Source: a virus
Direction: 5' to 3' (one strand)
Virus record (IMG/VR): IMGVR_UViG_3300036781_000826
Location: 1-59,978 of that record
Length of the DNA: 59,978 nucleotides
Numbering within the stretch: position 1 is the stretch's first letter; each line of letters begins with the position of its first letter. The notes below the pieces were generated by a model. That model worked only from the letters and a program-made list of their open reading frames with translations. It was not told the origin of the DNA and made no database searches. The position numbers and the translations under genes are program-made. Of this stretch, positions 7,909 through 15,512 are shown piece after piece.

Positions 7909-8972
7909 TCGCCGCGCGCCTCCGCTTCCGCGAGTTCGGCGCGGCGGTCGTCGAAGATCTGATCGAGCTCGACCTTCCGTTCGGGGTAGCCGGCGTCCAG
8001 GTCCTTCAGGAGTTGCTCGGCGGCGCGGCCGAAAGCATCGATCTTGATAGTGCTGGGCGCCTCGCGCAGGCGCTTCTCGTAGGCGTCGGCGCGCTGAGCA
8101 AGGGTGAGCTCGGCAGTGCGCGGCGCAGCCCCGCGATCACCAGGGAAGTCGCTGCCCGGCCCACTGGTCGGGGCATGGCTGCCCTTTGCCCAGGTGGCCA
8201 GCGCCGAGCCCATCTGCTCGTCTAGCGGGCGCGGGTTCTCCATGAGGCCACGAAACTGCTCCGGCAGCTTCATCATCATCCGCTCGCCGCGGTTCTCGGA
8301 TTTCCAGGTCGGCAGGCCGCCGGCGCCCGGCAACAGCAGGGCGTTCATGGTCATCTCGTAGACGAACTCATCGCCGGCGATCGGCATGAAGCCCATCGGC
8401 TCGATAACGGTCTTGTCGCGCCCATTGTCCTGCTGCTTCTTGACCGGCTTCGACGTCTCCTTGGCGCGGAAGCAGAAGATGAAGTTGGCGTTGAGCTGAA
8501 GCAGGCCGTTGATCAGCCGCCGGCGGGCCGCCTTGGGCTTTTGCCAAGCCAGCATGTTGAAGCGGTCGGCCTTCCAGGTGCCATAGTCATCTCCGGCGAG
8601 CCGCCGCATCTCCTGGTCCTGGAGGTCGATCAGGCCGCCGGGCCCCTCGTGCTCGTGGCTCATGCTGTCGACGATCACCACGCCGGCGCCCTGCTTCACG
8701 CAGAAGCGTAGAGCTTCGAGGTAATCGTCGGAGCCGAAGGGCGCCTCGAAGGGCACGTGCTTGAACTTGAAGCGGTCGGCGTAGTGCAGGCCGCGTCGCG
8801 CCTCGGTGTCGATCATGTAGATGTCGCCCCCGGCCACCTGCTGGATCCCGGTGGCCAGGCGCAGGGCGGAGAAGGTCTTGCCGCCGCCGGAGGGGCCCAT
8901 GAGGCCGACAAGCAGCGGGACTTGCTCCCGAACAGCCAGGGCGGCGGTGAAGTTGCGGGCTGGCGCGTTCAT
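7905..8972 (-). CDS. Sak4/RecA-like recombination ATPase
   Basis: A 355-residue P-loop ATPase. Walker A GPSGGGKT is at residues 26-33, a Walker B-like VVIVDSMSHE at about 112-121, and IYMIDTEARRG between them. The fold and size fit the AAA_24/Sak4 group of phage single-strand annealing or recombination-mediator proteins. The next gene upstream codes for a PD-(D/E)XK exonuclease, giving a two-part recombination module like RecE/RecT. The start is ATG 8972, in an ATGA overlap. Confidence 0.82.
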   Translation of the reverse strand: MNAPARNFTAALAVREQVPLLVGLMGPSGGGKTFSALRLATGIQQVAGGDIYMIDTEARRGLHYADRFKFKHVPFEAPFGSDDYLEALRFCVKQGAGVVIVDSMSHEHEGPGGLIDLQDQEMRRLAGDDYGTWKADRFNMLAWQKPKAARRRLINGLLQLNANFIFCFRAKETSKPVKKQQDNGRDKTVIEPMGFMPIAGDEFVYEMTMNALLLPGAGGLPTWKSENRGERMMMKLPEQFRGLMENPRPLDEQMGSALATWAKGSHAPTSGPGSDFPGDRGAAPRTAELTLAQRADAYEKRLREAPSTIKIDAFGRAAEQLLKDLDAGYPERKVELDQIFDDRRAELAEAEARGE

Positions 8973-9901
8973 GCCATCTCCATTGCGTTGAGGGTTTCGT
9001 CGACCTCGGCGCGGCGCGCCCACTGGTCGAGCAGCCAGGTCGGCGGTGTGGCGAGGTGCGGTCCGAGCGGATAGCCGGGCCACTCGCCAGTCGTCAGCGC
9101 GCGGTCCCACAGGTTGCAGGCCGCATCGACCTGCTCTTCGCCCCAACTGCGCCCGGCCTCGTCGGTCTCGACCAAGCAAAGCGTGAAGGGCGGATGCTGC
9201 TCCTGGTAGAGAAAGCAGAACCGCCGACGCCCGCGGCCGTCGGGGTCTAGGATGTCCAGGCCCCGGCGGTAGAACGCCTCTTGGAAATAGTGCTCGGCGC
9301 TGAAGACGCGGGCCTTGGCCATCGCAGGCGACACGTCGAGCTCGGTCGTCTTGTAGTCGATGATGACCTGCGCATCGGCACGCATGCGGTCGATTAGCGC
9401 GCGACGCCAGAAGCCCGTGCCCTCCTGCCAAGTGATCATCGCCTCGGCGACCGCGGAGCCGTCCAGCAAGCCGGTGATGACGGGACCCGCAACGGCGGCC
9501 ATGGCCTTGGCTCGGCGGTGTTCCTTCGGCAGCAGCGGGATCTCGCCGGCCTTGCGCGCCGCCTTCCGCGCTTCCTGCGCGTCTTTTTTCTTCCAGTCGG
9601 GTGCGTGGATCAGCGCGATCTCGGCGCCGACGCCAAACGAGAGCGCGTGTGCCGCCGAACCGATATCCATGGCGCGGGTAATCGTCTGCTCGCTAGCTTC
9701 CTCCTCGTCGCTGTCGTCCCAAGGCTCAGCGAGGCGCGGGTGGGCCGTCTTCGCGTGGGCCAGAGAGCGGAACAGCGCCAGGCGGGCAGTGCTGGAATTG
9801 AGCGAAGGCGCAGGGCACGGATCCGCGCGGTAGGTCTCCATGTCGACGCCGAGGTAGAGGCCTGGGCTGTCGATGGCGCCTGTCCAGAGCTGGGCCTTCA
9901 T
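8969..9901 (-). CDS. PD-(D/E)XK exonuclease (DUF3799/RecE-like)
   Basis: A 310-residue nuclease. It starts MKAQLWTGAIDSPGLYLGVD and carries SLNSSTARLAL, the GSAAHAL motif (H85), RRALIDRM (D171), VIIDYKTT (D182-x-K184) and the helix YFQEAFY (Q207, Y211). This is the catalytic order of phage RecE/lambda-exonuclease-type enzymes that resect double-stranded ends. It is coupled to the recombination ATPase downstream. The start is at ATG 9901, overlapping the upstream stop. Confidence 0.88.
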   Translation of the reverse strand: MKAQLWTGAIDSPGLYLGVDMETYRADPCPAPSLNSSTARLALFRSLAHAKTAHPRLAEPWDDSDEEEASEQTITRAMDIGSAAHALSFGVGAEIALIHAPDWKKKDAQEARKAARKAGEIPLLPKEHRRAKAMAAVAGPVITGLLDGSAVAEAMITWQEGTGFWRRALIDRMRADAQVIIDYKTTELDVSPAMAKARVFSAEHYFQEAFYRRGLDILDPDGRGRRRFCFLYQEQHPPFTLCLVETDEAGRSWGEEQVDAACNLWDRALTTGEWPGYPLGPHLATPPTWLLDQWARRAEVDETLNAMEMA

Positions 9902-10185
9902 GCCGACCTCGCGACGATGGCTTCGATCGTCTGGACGCGGGCCTCGCAGTCGTCGACGAACCGGCGCGCTAGGTCGCGGACGCCGGCCGGATAGGCGTCG
10001 CCGCCTTCGGCAATCTCGGCGGCCATGCGCTCGACGTCGGCGATGGCCGCCGTCAGGGCATGGACGTGGTCGCGGGCTGCGGCCTTCGCCTCGGCTTGGA
10101 GGCGCCGGACGCGCTCGGCGACGGTCTCTGGCTTGGCGGGCGCGCGCAGATCGGCGTCGGCCACGATGGATAGGTTCGGGCTCAT
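9898..10185 (-). CDS. Hypothetical coiled-coil protein
   Basis: A 95-residue helical protein (MSPNLSIVADADLRAPAKP, then long Ala/Arg/Glu-rich helices). The ATG overlaps the upstream stop (10182-10185). Position next to the exonuclease suggests an accessory recombination factor, but nothing in the sequence proves it. Confidence 0.65.
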   Translation of the reverse strand: MSPNLSIVADADLRAPAKPETVAERVRRLQAEAKAAARDHVHALTAAIADVERMAAEIAEGGDAYPAGVRDLARRFVDDCEARVQTIEAIVARSA

Positions 10186-10613
10186 CCGGGCACCCCCGCA
10201 GCCTTCGCCAGAGCGCGCACGAAGTCGCCCGCGTTGCCCCGCATGGTCTTGTCGGCGATCCGGTACTTGCTCCGGTGGGGCCACCAGTCTGCGACCAGAC
10301 GGCCGCCCTTGCGAACCTGCCAGTGGTAGAAGTCATTGGCCCGAAGGTTCCCGAACGCCTCGATCTTCTTTCTCACCGCTTTGGTGACCGAGCACGCCGT
10401 GGCACCATCATAGGCTGGGCGCGCCGCGTAGGGTTCGCGATGGTGCCGGGCACGATTGTGTCCGCGAGTGCCGCGCTTGTACGCGCGAGCCTCGGCCGCA
10501 GTCATGGGCCAGCCGGGACCGTCCTCGCCGTCGAAGTTGAACTCGCCGGTCTCAGGATCCATCGTGCCATCGAGCATCATCTCGGCGATCTCGCCCATGG
10601 TCAGATTCTCCAT
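10182..10613 (-). CDS. Hypothetical phage protein
   Basis: A 143-residue protein with an acidic N-terminus (EMMLDGTMDPETGEFNFDGE) and a basic, aromatic C-terminal half (FYHWQVRKGGRLVADWWPHRSKYRI), a sequence type known from phage proteins whose C-terminus resembles a small beta domain. No function assigned. The start codon lies inside the 29-residue peptide gene upstream. Confidence 0.65.
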   Translation of the reverse strand: MENLTMGEIAEMMLDGTMDPETGEFNFDGEDGPGWPMTAAEARAYKRGTRGHNRARHHREPYAARPAYDGATACSVTKAVRKKIEAFGNLRANDFYHWQVRKGGRLVADWWPHRSKYRIADKTMRGNAGDFVRALAKAAGVPG

Positions 10614-10690
10614 AGGAAGGCGCTGGCGAGCGCCAGGAGGCCAAAGAAGGCGAGGCCTTTCGGGGTGATGATGAGGAGGCGGAGGAGCAT
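10601..10690 (-). CDS. 29-residue hydrophobic peptide
   Basis: A very short gene: ATG 10690 directly abuts the TAG of the upstream gene (10691-10693), and its TGA lies inside the start of the next. The product MLLRLLIITPKGLAFFGLLA and nine further residues form a single membrane helix. Such peptides are easily missed. Its role is unknown. Confidence 0.5.
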   Translation of the reverse strand: MLLRLLIITPKGLAFFGLLALASAFLWRI

Positions 10691-11077
10691 CTAGCGGCCC
10701 TCCCGTTCATCGATCTCGGCCATGGCCTGGGCGATGGACCCTGCGTGGCCGGCGCGGTTGTCGTGGGCGTCCGGCGCGCCGTCGTAGTCGTCGTGCACGA
10801 ATTGCCAGTCGCATTTGCGGGTCGGGATCGGCGGAGGCGCGAAGCAAATCATCCAGCGGCCGTAGCGGACCTGGGTCACCGGTGAGGCGTTCAGGGCCGA
10901 GTCCACCAGCGCTAGCGCGCGGGTCATCTGAAAGTCGGCTTCGTGCTGCAGGCCCGATAGGATCGGTCGGACCGCGACCAGCGCCTCCATCATCTGAGCC
11001 ACGCGCTCCTGATGGCCAAAGGCCGAGGCGACCGCCTGCCCAGCGGTGAGAGCGGGTGCAGCGTTCTGAGCGGCCAT
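10691..11077 (-). CDS. Hypothetical phage protein
   Basis: A 128-residue protein starting MAAQNAAPALTAGQAVASA at ATG 11077, which shares one base with the upstream TAA (TAATG). The N-terminal half is helical; the C-terminal half contains YGRWMICFAPPPIPTRKCDWQF. No family recognised. Confidence 0.65.
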   Translation of the reverse strand: MAAQNAAPALTAGQAVASAFGHQERVAQMMEALVAVRPILSGLQHEADFQMTRALALVDSALNASPVTQVRYGRWMICFAPPPIPTRKCDWQFVHDDYDGAPDAHDNRAGHAGSIAQAMAEIDEREGR

Positions 11078-11273
11078 TACGCGGCCCCGCCGACGAGTTG
11101 GTAGAGGTGACGGACCGCTGCCCGCGCGCCATTCCGGGTTAGTGCTTGGCCAATCGCGCGGCCGCTCTCCTCCCGGACGCGCCAGAAGGCGCTGCGCCTG
11201 GCCGGCACGTAGTCGTACCGAAACGGCGGCCGGGCGAGCTCGGCGCCAGGCTCTAAGCTGAAGGTCGCGTTTC

Positions 11274-11277
<4 letters not shown>
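11077..11277 (-). CDS. Hypothetical phage protein
   Basis: A 66-residue basic protein starting at GTG 11277 in a GTGA overlap with the repeat protein upstream. It contains YDYVPARRSAFWRV and RNGARAAVRHLYQLV. Function unknown. Confidence 0.6.
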
Positions 11278-12130
<853 letters not shown>

Positions 12131-12131
<1 letters not shown>

Positions 12132-12226
12132 TATGCGGCTTCTTTCAGCGACAAGGGGTGGGAGACGATCTGATCGGCGATGGCCGGGAGCGGCTCGCCA
12201 GCGTTGCGCTCATGCTGGACAGGCAT
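12131..12226 (-). CDS. 31-residue small protein
   Basis: ATG 12226 is preceded by a strong ribosome site (AAGGAGAG), and the TAA overlaps the ATG of the next gene (TAATG). The product MPVQHERNAGEPLPAIADQI plus eleven residues is hydrophilic. The good ribosome site and stop/start coupling support it; it may serve mainly to couple translation. Confidence 0.5.
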
Positions 12227-12262
12227 CGGGTCTCTCCTTTGGGGGTGTGGTGGTGCGGCGCC

Positions 12263-12487
12263 CTAAGCGGCCCGCGCTTTGGCTTCCTCGTGCGCGGTGC
12301 GCGCGATCTTCAAGCTGTCGGCGATGCGGGCGCTCGCGGCTTCGGCGGCTGTCAGCAGCAGTTCGTGACTATCCGGCTGCGCCCAATCGAGCGCGGTCAT
12401 CAGTCGGGCCAACTCCTCGGCTTGGGCGCGCGCCGTGTAGACCGCCATGTTGGCGGCGACGAAGTGGGGGGAGGACGAGGCGACCAT
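12263..12487 (-). CDS. Hypothetical small helical protein
   Basis: A 74-residue protein starting MVASSSPHFVAANMAVYTAR at ATG 12487, overlapping the upstream stop (ATGA). It is almost entirely helical (LARLMTALDWAQPDSHELLL). It is the second gene of the leftward unit. Function unknown. Confidence 0.65.
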   Translation of the reverse strand: MVASSSPHFVAANMAVYTARAQAEELARLMTALDWAQPDSHELLLTAAEAASARIADSLKIARTAHEEAKARAA

Positions 12488-12777
12488 CACGCGGCCGCCT
12501 TCGTTTGAGCCGCCGCGCGGATGCGCTGCACCTTCGCGGTGATCACCTTCGCCGCCGCGCTCAGTTCGCCCTGGGACCGCATCAGGTCCCACACGGTCAG
12601 GCCGACCAGATGCTCTGGAGTGGCGAGGTCGCCGCGACCGAGCTTGGCGATCTGCTCATCGAACCACGCCACCCGCTTGGCCAGCGCCTCGGCGCCGTCC
12701 ATCCGGCCGTTGGCGGCTTCGATCCAGCCATCGACGGCGCGCTGCATCTTGCGAAGATTGGGGTGGGTCTTGGGCAT
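12487..12777 (-). CDS. First gene of the leftward operon
   Basis: A 96-residue protein starting MPKTHPNLRKMQRAVDGW at ATG 12777, with GGAGAGACGAG as ribosome site. It contains WFDEQIAKLGRGDLATPEHLVGL. It lies directly downstream of the left repressor-controlled promoter, where lambda would have its early antitermination or regulatory gene. No homologue recognised; a regulatory role is inferred from position. Confidence 0.65.
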   Translation of the reverse strand: MPKTHPNLRKMQRAVDGWIEAANGRMDGAEALAKRVAWFDEQIAKLGRGDLATPEHLVGLTVWDLMRSQGELSAAAKVITAKVQRIRAAAQTKAAA

Positions 12778-12780
12778 CTC

Positions 12781-12801
12781 GTCTCTCCGTGTTGGAGAGA
12801 C
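12781..12801. promoter_or_regulatory. Perfect dyad at the left promoter start region
   Basis: Inverted repeat gtctctcc-gtgtt-ggagagac with perfect 8-base arms. It lies immediately downstream of the predicted -10 of the left promoter and covers the expected transcription start and the leader. It may be a binding site for another regulator, or it may matter in read-through transcripts, where the hairpin would hide the GGAGAG ribosome site. Confidence 0.55.
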
Positions 12802-12828
12802 AATGGCGGGGGATGTGTCCCCCGTCAA
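12800..12828 (-). promoter_or_regulatory. Left early promoter
   Basis: On the minus strand: -35 TTGACG (12823-12828), a 17-base spacer (12806-12822) and -10 CATTGT (12800-12805). The spacer is filled by an operator. The same three elements in the same arrangement occur at 13886-13914 facing the other way, which strongly supports both. Confidence 0.7.
12808..12823. promoter_or_regulatory. Operator OL1
   Basis: 16-base dyad gggggatgtgtccccc, between -35 and -10 of the left promoter. It matches the operator consensus GGGGGA-N4-TCCCCC shared with three other sites here. Occupancy by the CI-like repressor would block the leftward operon. Confidence 0.72.
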
Positions 12829-12836
12829 CTCATATT

Positions 12837-12852
12837 TGGGGATATATCCCCC
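12837..12852. promoter_or_regulatory. Operator OL2
   Basis: tggggatatatccccc, a near-perfect dyad with the ATATAT centre also found at the distal right site. It lies upstream of the left -35, spaced 29 bases from OL1 (start to start), close to three helical turns. Confidence 0.7.
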
Positions 12853-12864
12853 ATTCGCTTCCGG

Positions 12865-13110
12865 CTATCTGAGTCCGGCGGCGCTGCGCGCGCGGTCTTC
12901 CCGCTCTTTCATGTCTCGATCCAGCATCTCGGTATCGAGTGCGATTTTGCAGCGCGTCACCGCCTCGGGGTCAGCGCCGTATTCGGACCTGCAGGCCTTG
13001 TCGATTTTGGCCACCGGATCGACGTCCCCGGAGGAACCCGATCCAGCGATGATGAGGAAAACCACTAGAGCCGCGGCTATGATCCCGGCCGCAAACAAGA
13101 AGCCCTTCAT
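12865..13110 (-). CDS. Small membrane-anchored protein of the immunity region
   Basis: An 81-residue protein: one N-terminal membrane helix (FLFAAGIIAAALVVFLIIAG), then a periplasmic-type soluble part with two Cys (ACRSEYGADPEAVTRC) that could form a disulfide, ending in a charged helix. It lies directly downstream of the repressor on the same strand and between the two operator regions, so it should be expressed with the repressor in the lysogen. A superinfection-exclusion or lysogenic-conversion role is plausible but inferred. Confidence 0.7.
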   Translation of the reverse strand: MKGFLFAAGIIAAALVVFLIIAGSGSSGDVDPVAKIDKACRSEYGADPEAVTRCKIALDTEMLDRDMKEREDRARSAAGLR

Positions 13111-13124
13111 CTCGCGGCTCCCGA

Positions 13125-13832
13125 TTAGAACTCAGGGTCGTATGCGCCGACGACCAGGCCCACGATCCGCGCCTCGACGCCCTCTTCGCCGGCGCGCGCG
13201 CCCTTGGTCATATCCACCGGCTCAGACCATCGCGGGTCGCTGGACCGCGGCCAAAGGCGCACCAGATCGACCGGAACGCCCGGGATGGTCTCAACCTGCT
13301 TAATTGTTCGCTCCCTGATAGCGCCCTGATCGCGAAGCCTTTCCACAACGACCCAGTCACCGCTCCTGGGCGAGTAGCCCATCTCCATGGCGTCTACGAC
13401 GTGCGCGTAGTGACCAGCTGGGATCTTCAAGTTGACCGAGTCGCCCTCGACGCGCTCGAGCCATTGGGGCCACTCGGCGTACTTCGGGTGCGGGAGCACG
13501 GGATAGGCGAAATCAGCGGGGGGCTCCTCAAACTCGACTTCGCGCCACAGGCCCGCCTGGACGCGATACCGGACCCGTAGAATGTCGGGGACGATTCGCG
13601 GGTCCAGGCGCTGCGCACCGATCGGCGTGTTGTGGGTGAAGTCCTGCACCGCGCATCCGATCTCCTCAGCGATGGCGAGCAGGGTGTTGAACTCTGGCCG
13701 CTTGCTCTTGCCGCTAAGGATGTCCTTCACGGCCGTCTCGCCCAGCCCTGCCTTGCGCGAAACGTCGCGCGCCGTGCGCTTCTTCTCGCTGAGAACTGTT
13801 CTCAGCCGCTCCTGATCGACCCCCACTGCCAT
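13125..13832 (-). CDS. CI-like phage repressor with S24 domain
   Basis: A 235-residue repressor starting at ATG 13832. The N-terminal HTH (residues about 18-60: TARDVSRKAGLGETAVKDIL) is of the XRE type. The C-terminal LexA/S24-like domain has S132 in VEGDSVN and K178 in ERTIKQV, fitting the self-cleavage pair, and an Ala93-Gly94 peptide bond (RVQAGLW) where the cleavage site is expected. This predicts RecA-dependent induction. An in-frame ATG farther upstream (13940) would include the operators as coding DNA and is rejected. Four GGGGGA-N4-TCCCCC operators flank the region. Confidence 0.9.
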   Translation of the reverse strand: MAVGVDQERLRTVLSEKKRTARDVSRKAGLGETAVKDILSGKSKRPEFNTLLAIAEEIGCAVQDFTHNTPIGAQRLDPRIVPDILRVRYRVQAGLWREVEFEEPPADFAYPVLPHPKYAEWPQWLERVEGDSVNLKIPAGHYAHVVDAMEMGYSPRSGDWVVVERLRDQGAIRERTIKQVETIPGVPVDLVRLWPRSSDPRWSEPVDMTKGARAGEEGVEARIVGLVVGAYDPEF

Positions 13833-13868
13833 GGTCTGAAATATCGCTCGAAGGCGCCGCTTTTCAGA

Positions 13869-13884
13869 GGTGGATATATCCCCC
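13869..13884. promoter_or_regulatory. Operator OR2
   Basis: ggtggatatatccccc, upstream of the right -35 and sharing the ATATAT centre with OL2. It lies in the region where the repressor promoter should be and may serve autoregulation. One arm is imperfect. Confidence 0.65.
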
Positions 13885-13885
13885 G

Positions 13886-13914
13886 TTGACGGCGGGGGAC
13901 TTGTCCCCCATTGT
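13886..13914 (+). promoter_or_regulatory. Right early promoter with operator OR1 (leaderless start)
   Basis: -35 TTGACG (13886-13891), a 17-base spacer and -10 CATTGT (13909-13914). The operator gggggacttgtccccc (13894-13909) fills the spacer. A start seven bases after the -10 falls at 13921, the A of the Cro-like ATG. There is no Shine-Dalgarno sequence between -10 and ATG, so a leaderless mRNA is predicted. Confidence 0.75.
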
Positions 13915-13920
13915 TGCGCC

Positions 13921-14145
13921 ATGCCCATCTCAGATTTCATCGGCGCCTGCGACGCCTACTGCGAAGCCTCCGGCTTCTCGCGCGTGTGGTTGTCCAAGCG
14001 CCTCTTCGCTGACACCTATCGCCTGGACGACTTGGCGGCCGGCAAGACGGACATTGGCGTCAAGCGACTTGAACGGGCTAGCAACGAGCTCGCCGCCCTC
14101 GACGCGGCCAGGACATCCGAAGGCGCTCAAGGCGCCGCCGCCTGA
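13921..14145 (+). CDS. Cro-like early regulator
   Basis: A 74-residue protein (MPISDFIGACDAYCEASGFS, then RVWLSKRLFADTYRLDDLAAGK and DIGVKRLERASNEL). It is the first gene rightward of the repressor-controlled promoter. The central SGFSRVWLSKRLFADTYRLDDL reads as a helix-turn-helix. The position matches Cro; DNA binding is inferred. Its TGA overlaps the next ATG (TGATG). Confidence 0.75.
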   Translation: MPISDFIGACDAYCEASGFSRVWLSKRLFADTYRLDDLAAGKTDIGVKRLERASNELAALDAARTSEGAQGAAA

Positions 14146-14534
14146 TGTCCGCCCCCTTCACCCCAGCCCAGGAAGCCGGGCTGCGCGAGATCGTGCGGGA
14201 GGAGGTTGGGCGCCGTGGCGTATATGTTCGCGGCGGGGCCATCCAGACCCAAGGCGTCGATGACGCTGCGCTTCAGACCGACGATTTTCACTCTGGCGAA
14301 AGCACCCGCACCGCCGGCGGCCTGATGCCGCCGCCCCAAGTCCCATCGCCGGACCTCATCGCTGCTACTTCGGCGCTGTCGCGGGAGGTCCAAGAGCTTC
14401 GTCGAGCATATCGAGCCGGAGCTGCAGGACCATCTGCGACAGTTCGGAAGCCCGAACCTTCTGAGCATGCTCAAGGGTGTTTCGTAGATCGTCCCGCAGG
14501 TGCTCAACCGCAGTGGGATCGAGCCGATGGATAA
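14145..14534 (+). CDS. Hypothetical early protein overlapping an antisense gene
   Basis: A 129-residue frame coupled to the Cro-like gene by TGATG. Residues 1-30 are helical (TPAQEAGLREIVREEVGRRG), as is SALSREVQELRRAY. From 14365 on it is antisense to the minus-strand gene 14365-14604, and this C-terminal part has poor protein character. Either the real product is the first 75-90 residues or the two genes overlap tail to tail. Confidence 0.45.
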   Translation: MSAPFTPAQEAGLREIVREEVGRRGVYVRGGAIQTQGVDDAALQTDDFHSGESTRTAGGLMPPPQVPSPDLIAATSALSREVQELRRAYRAGAAGPSATVRKPEPSEHAQGCFVDRPAGAQPQWDRADG

Positions 14535-14604
14535 GCTGCAGCACGTCCGTGAGCGCGCTTCCGTGCGCCGAGAGAACCGCAATCGTCTGATCTCGCTCAT
14601 CCAT
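14365..14604 (-). CDS. Minus-strand helical protein within the right arm
   Basis: A 79-residue protein starting MDERDQTIAVLSAHGSALTD at ATG 14604, with GGAGAGAACGGG as ribosome site. It is helical and well composed (LRDDLRNTLEHAQKV). It opposes the rightward early transcript. The good ribosome site supports it. Function unknown. Confidence 0.6.
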   Translation of the reverse strand: MDERDQTIAVLSAHGSALTDVLQLIHRLDPTAVEHLRDDLRNTLEHAQKVRASELSQMVLQLRLDMLDEALGPPATAPK

Positions 14605-14646
14605 CCCGTTCTCTCCGTGGTCCGTTTCGCGACTTCCACGGGAGCA

Positions 14647-14682
14647 CGCCCTGCCTGCCGCAGCAATCCGGCGGGCAGGGCG
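14647..14682. terminator. Strong hairpin, terminator-like without U tract
   Basis: Arms cgccctgcctgccg (14647-14660) and cggcgggcagggcg (14669-14682), 13 of 14 pairs, with an 8-base loop. No T run follows on either strand, so it may be a pause, a Rho-related element or a processing site rather than an intrinsic terminator. Confidence 0.5.
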
Positions 14683-14710
14683 GATGGGGGCGCCTGAGAT
14701 GTCGGCGCCA

Positions 14711-14977
14711 TCACGATCCCAACTCGCGCGCAGGGCTCTGACCAGCCCCCGGAGCCCGCACTTGCTGCGCGGGTCGGCTGGACGCTCCGTTCTCTCCTGG
14801 GGCGTCCAGCCGAGTACCACCCCGACCCTCTGCCCAAGCGCTCTCGACGTAGCGTCTCGCCATCCGCGTCAGGGCAAGCTGAACGCGCAGCTCCTTTCCC
14901 GCGCAGGCGTCCAGCGCCCGGCGCGCAGCTTCGAGTTTTCGGGCCGCCCCATCCATGGCGCGCATAAGCGCTGCCAT
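14711..14977 (-). CDS. Possible hypothetical protein
   Basis: An 88-residue minus-strand frame: MAALMRAMDGAARKLEAARR followed by LDACAGKELRVQLALTRMARRYVESAW reads like a real helical protein, but the C-terminal 35 residues are low-complexity and the hairpin 14775-14812 falls within it. It would belong to the same leftward transcript as 14365-14604. Weakly supported. Confidence 0.35.
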   Translation of the reverse strand: MAALMRAMDGAARKLEAARRALDACAGKELRVQLALTRMARRYVESAWAEGRGGTRLDAPGENGASSRPAQQVRAPGAGQSPARELGS

Positions 14978-15015
14978 AGGGGCGTGGTCACCTTGTCAGT
15001 CGGAGCGATCTCACA

Positions 15016-15417
15016 ATGAGCGAGGTCAGCCCCGCCTACATCAAGGGCCTGTTCTTCCACCTGGTGAAGGAGGTCGGTAGCTGCGACGCGGCCGCCGCCT
15101 TCCTGGGCATCAGCCAGCAGCGGGTCTCCCAGCTCCAGAACATCCAGATCGCCGACATGCCGACGATCATGCAGGTCGTCACGCTGGAGCGCGTCGTCGG
15201 CCAGGCCATCGTGACCGGCCCGCTGGCGAAGTCAGCGACCGGACAGCCGGACACTGCCGACGTGGCCAGGGAAACGCGAGAGGTGACCTACGCCGCGGTC
15301 GAACTGCAGCGAAGGGTCGATGAAGGCGCCGACAAGCGGACCATTCAGACGGGTCTCCTGCGCGTCCGCAAGGAAGCCGACGACGTCCAGCACGCCCTGG
15401 ATCGCCGCAACGACTAA
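15016..15417 (+). CDS. HTH-like early regulator
   Basis: A 133-residue protein. Residues 15-45 (VGSCDAAAAFLGISQQRVSQ) form a plausible helix-turn-helix and the rest is helical (ELQRRVDEGADKRTIQTGLL). It lies in the place of lambda CII/early regulators. Role inferred from position and the HTH. Confidence 0.65.
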   Translation: MSEVSPAYIKGLFFHLVKEVGSCDAAAAFLGISQQRVSQLQNIQIADMPTIMQVVTLERVVGQAIVTGPLAKSATGQPDTADVARETREVTYAAVELQRRVDEGADKRTIQTGLLRVRKEADDVQHALDRRND

Positions 15418-15424
15418 CCGGGTA

Positions 15425-15450
15425 GGCGCGCCCGGTTGGGAGAGCGCGCC
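15425..15450. terminator. Intergenic hairpin
   Basis: Perfect 7-base arms ggcgcgc (15425-15431) and gcgcgcc (15444-15450), just after the stop of the HTH gene. There is no T run. It could attenuate or stabilise the early transcript. Confidence 0.4.
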
Positions 15451-15512
15451 GCCCACACCGAGAACAGGGGAGGGGGCCGCCCCATGACAGGCCCGCCGAC
15501 AAGGAGCCCCTG

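Larger units (their letters stand above)
14605..15015. other. Gene-poor stretch with two hairpins
   Basis: A region with no convincing plus-strand gene. It holds hairpins at 14647-14682 and 14775-14812 and a possible minus-strand gene (14711-14977). In minus orientation the second hairpin carries GGAGAGAACGG in its loop, nearly the same as the ribosome site of gene 14365-14604, which hints at a duplicated leader. Confidence 0.5.

Noticed and set aside
13833-13940. Longer repressor starting at the ATG at 13940
   Set aside because: It would translate through both right operators and overlap the Cro-like ATG; the HTH pattern starts after 13832.
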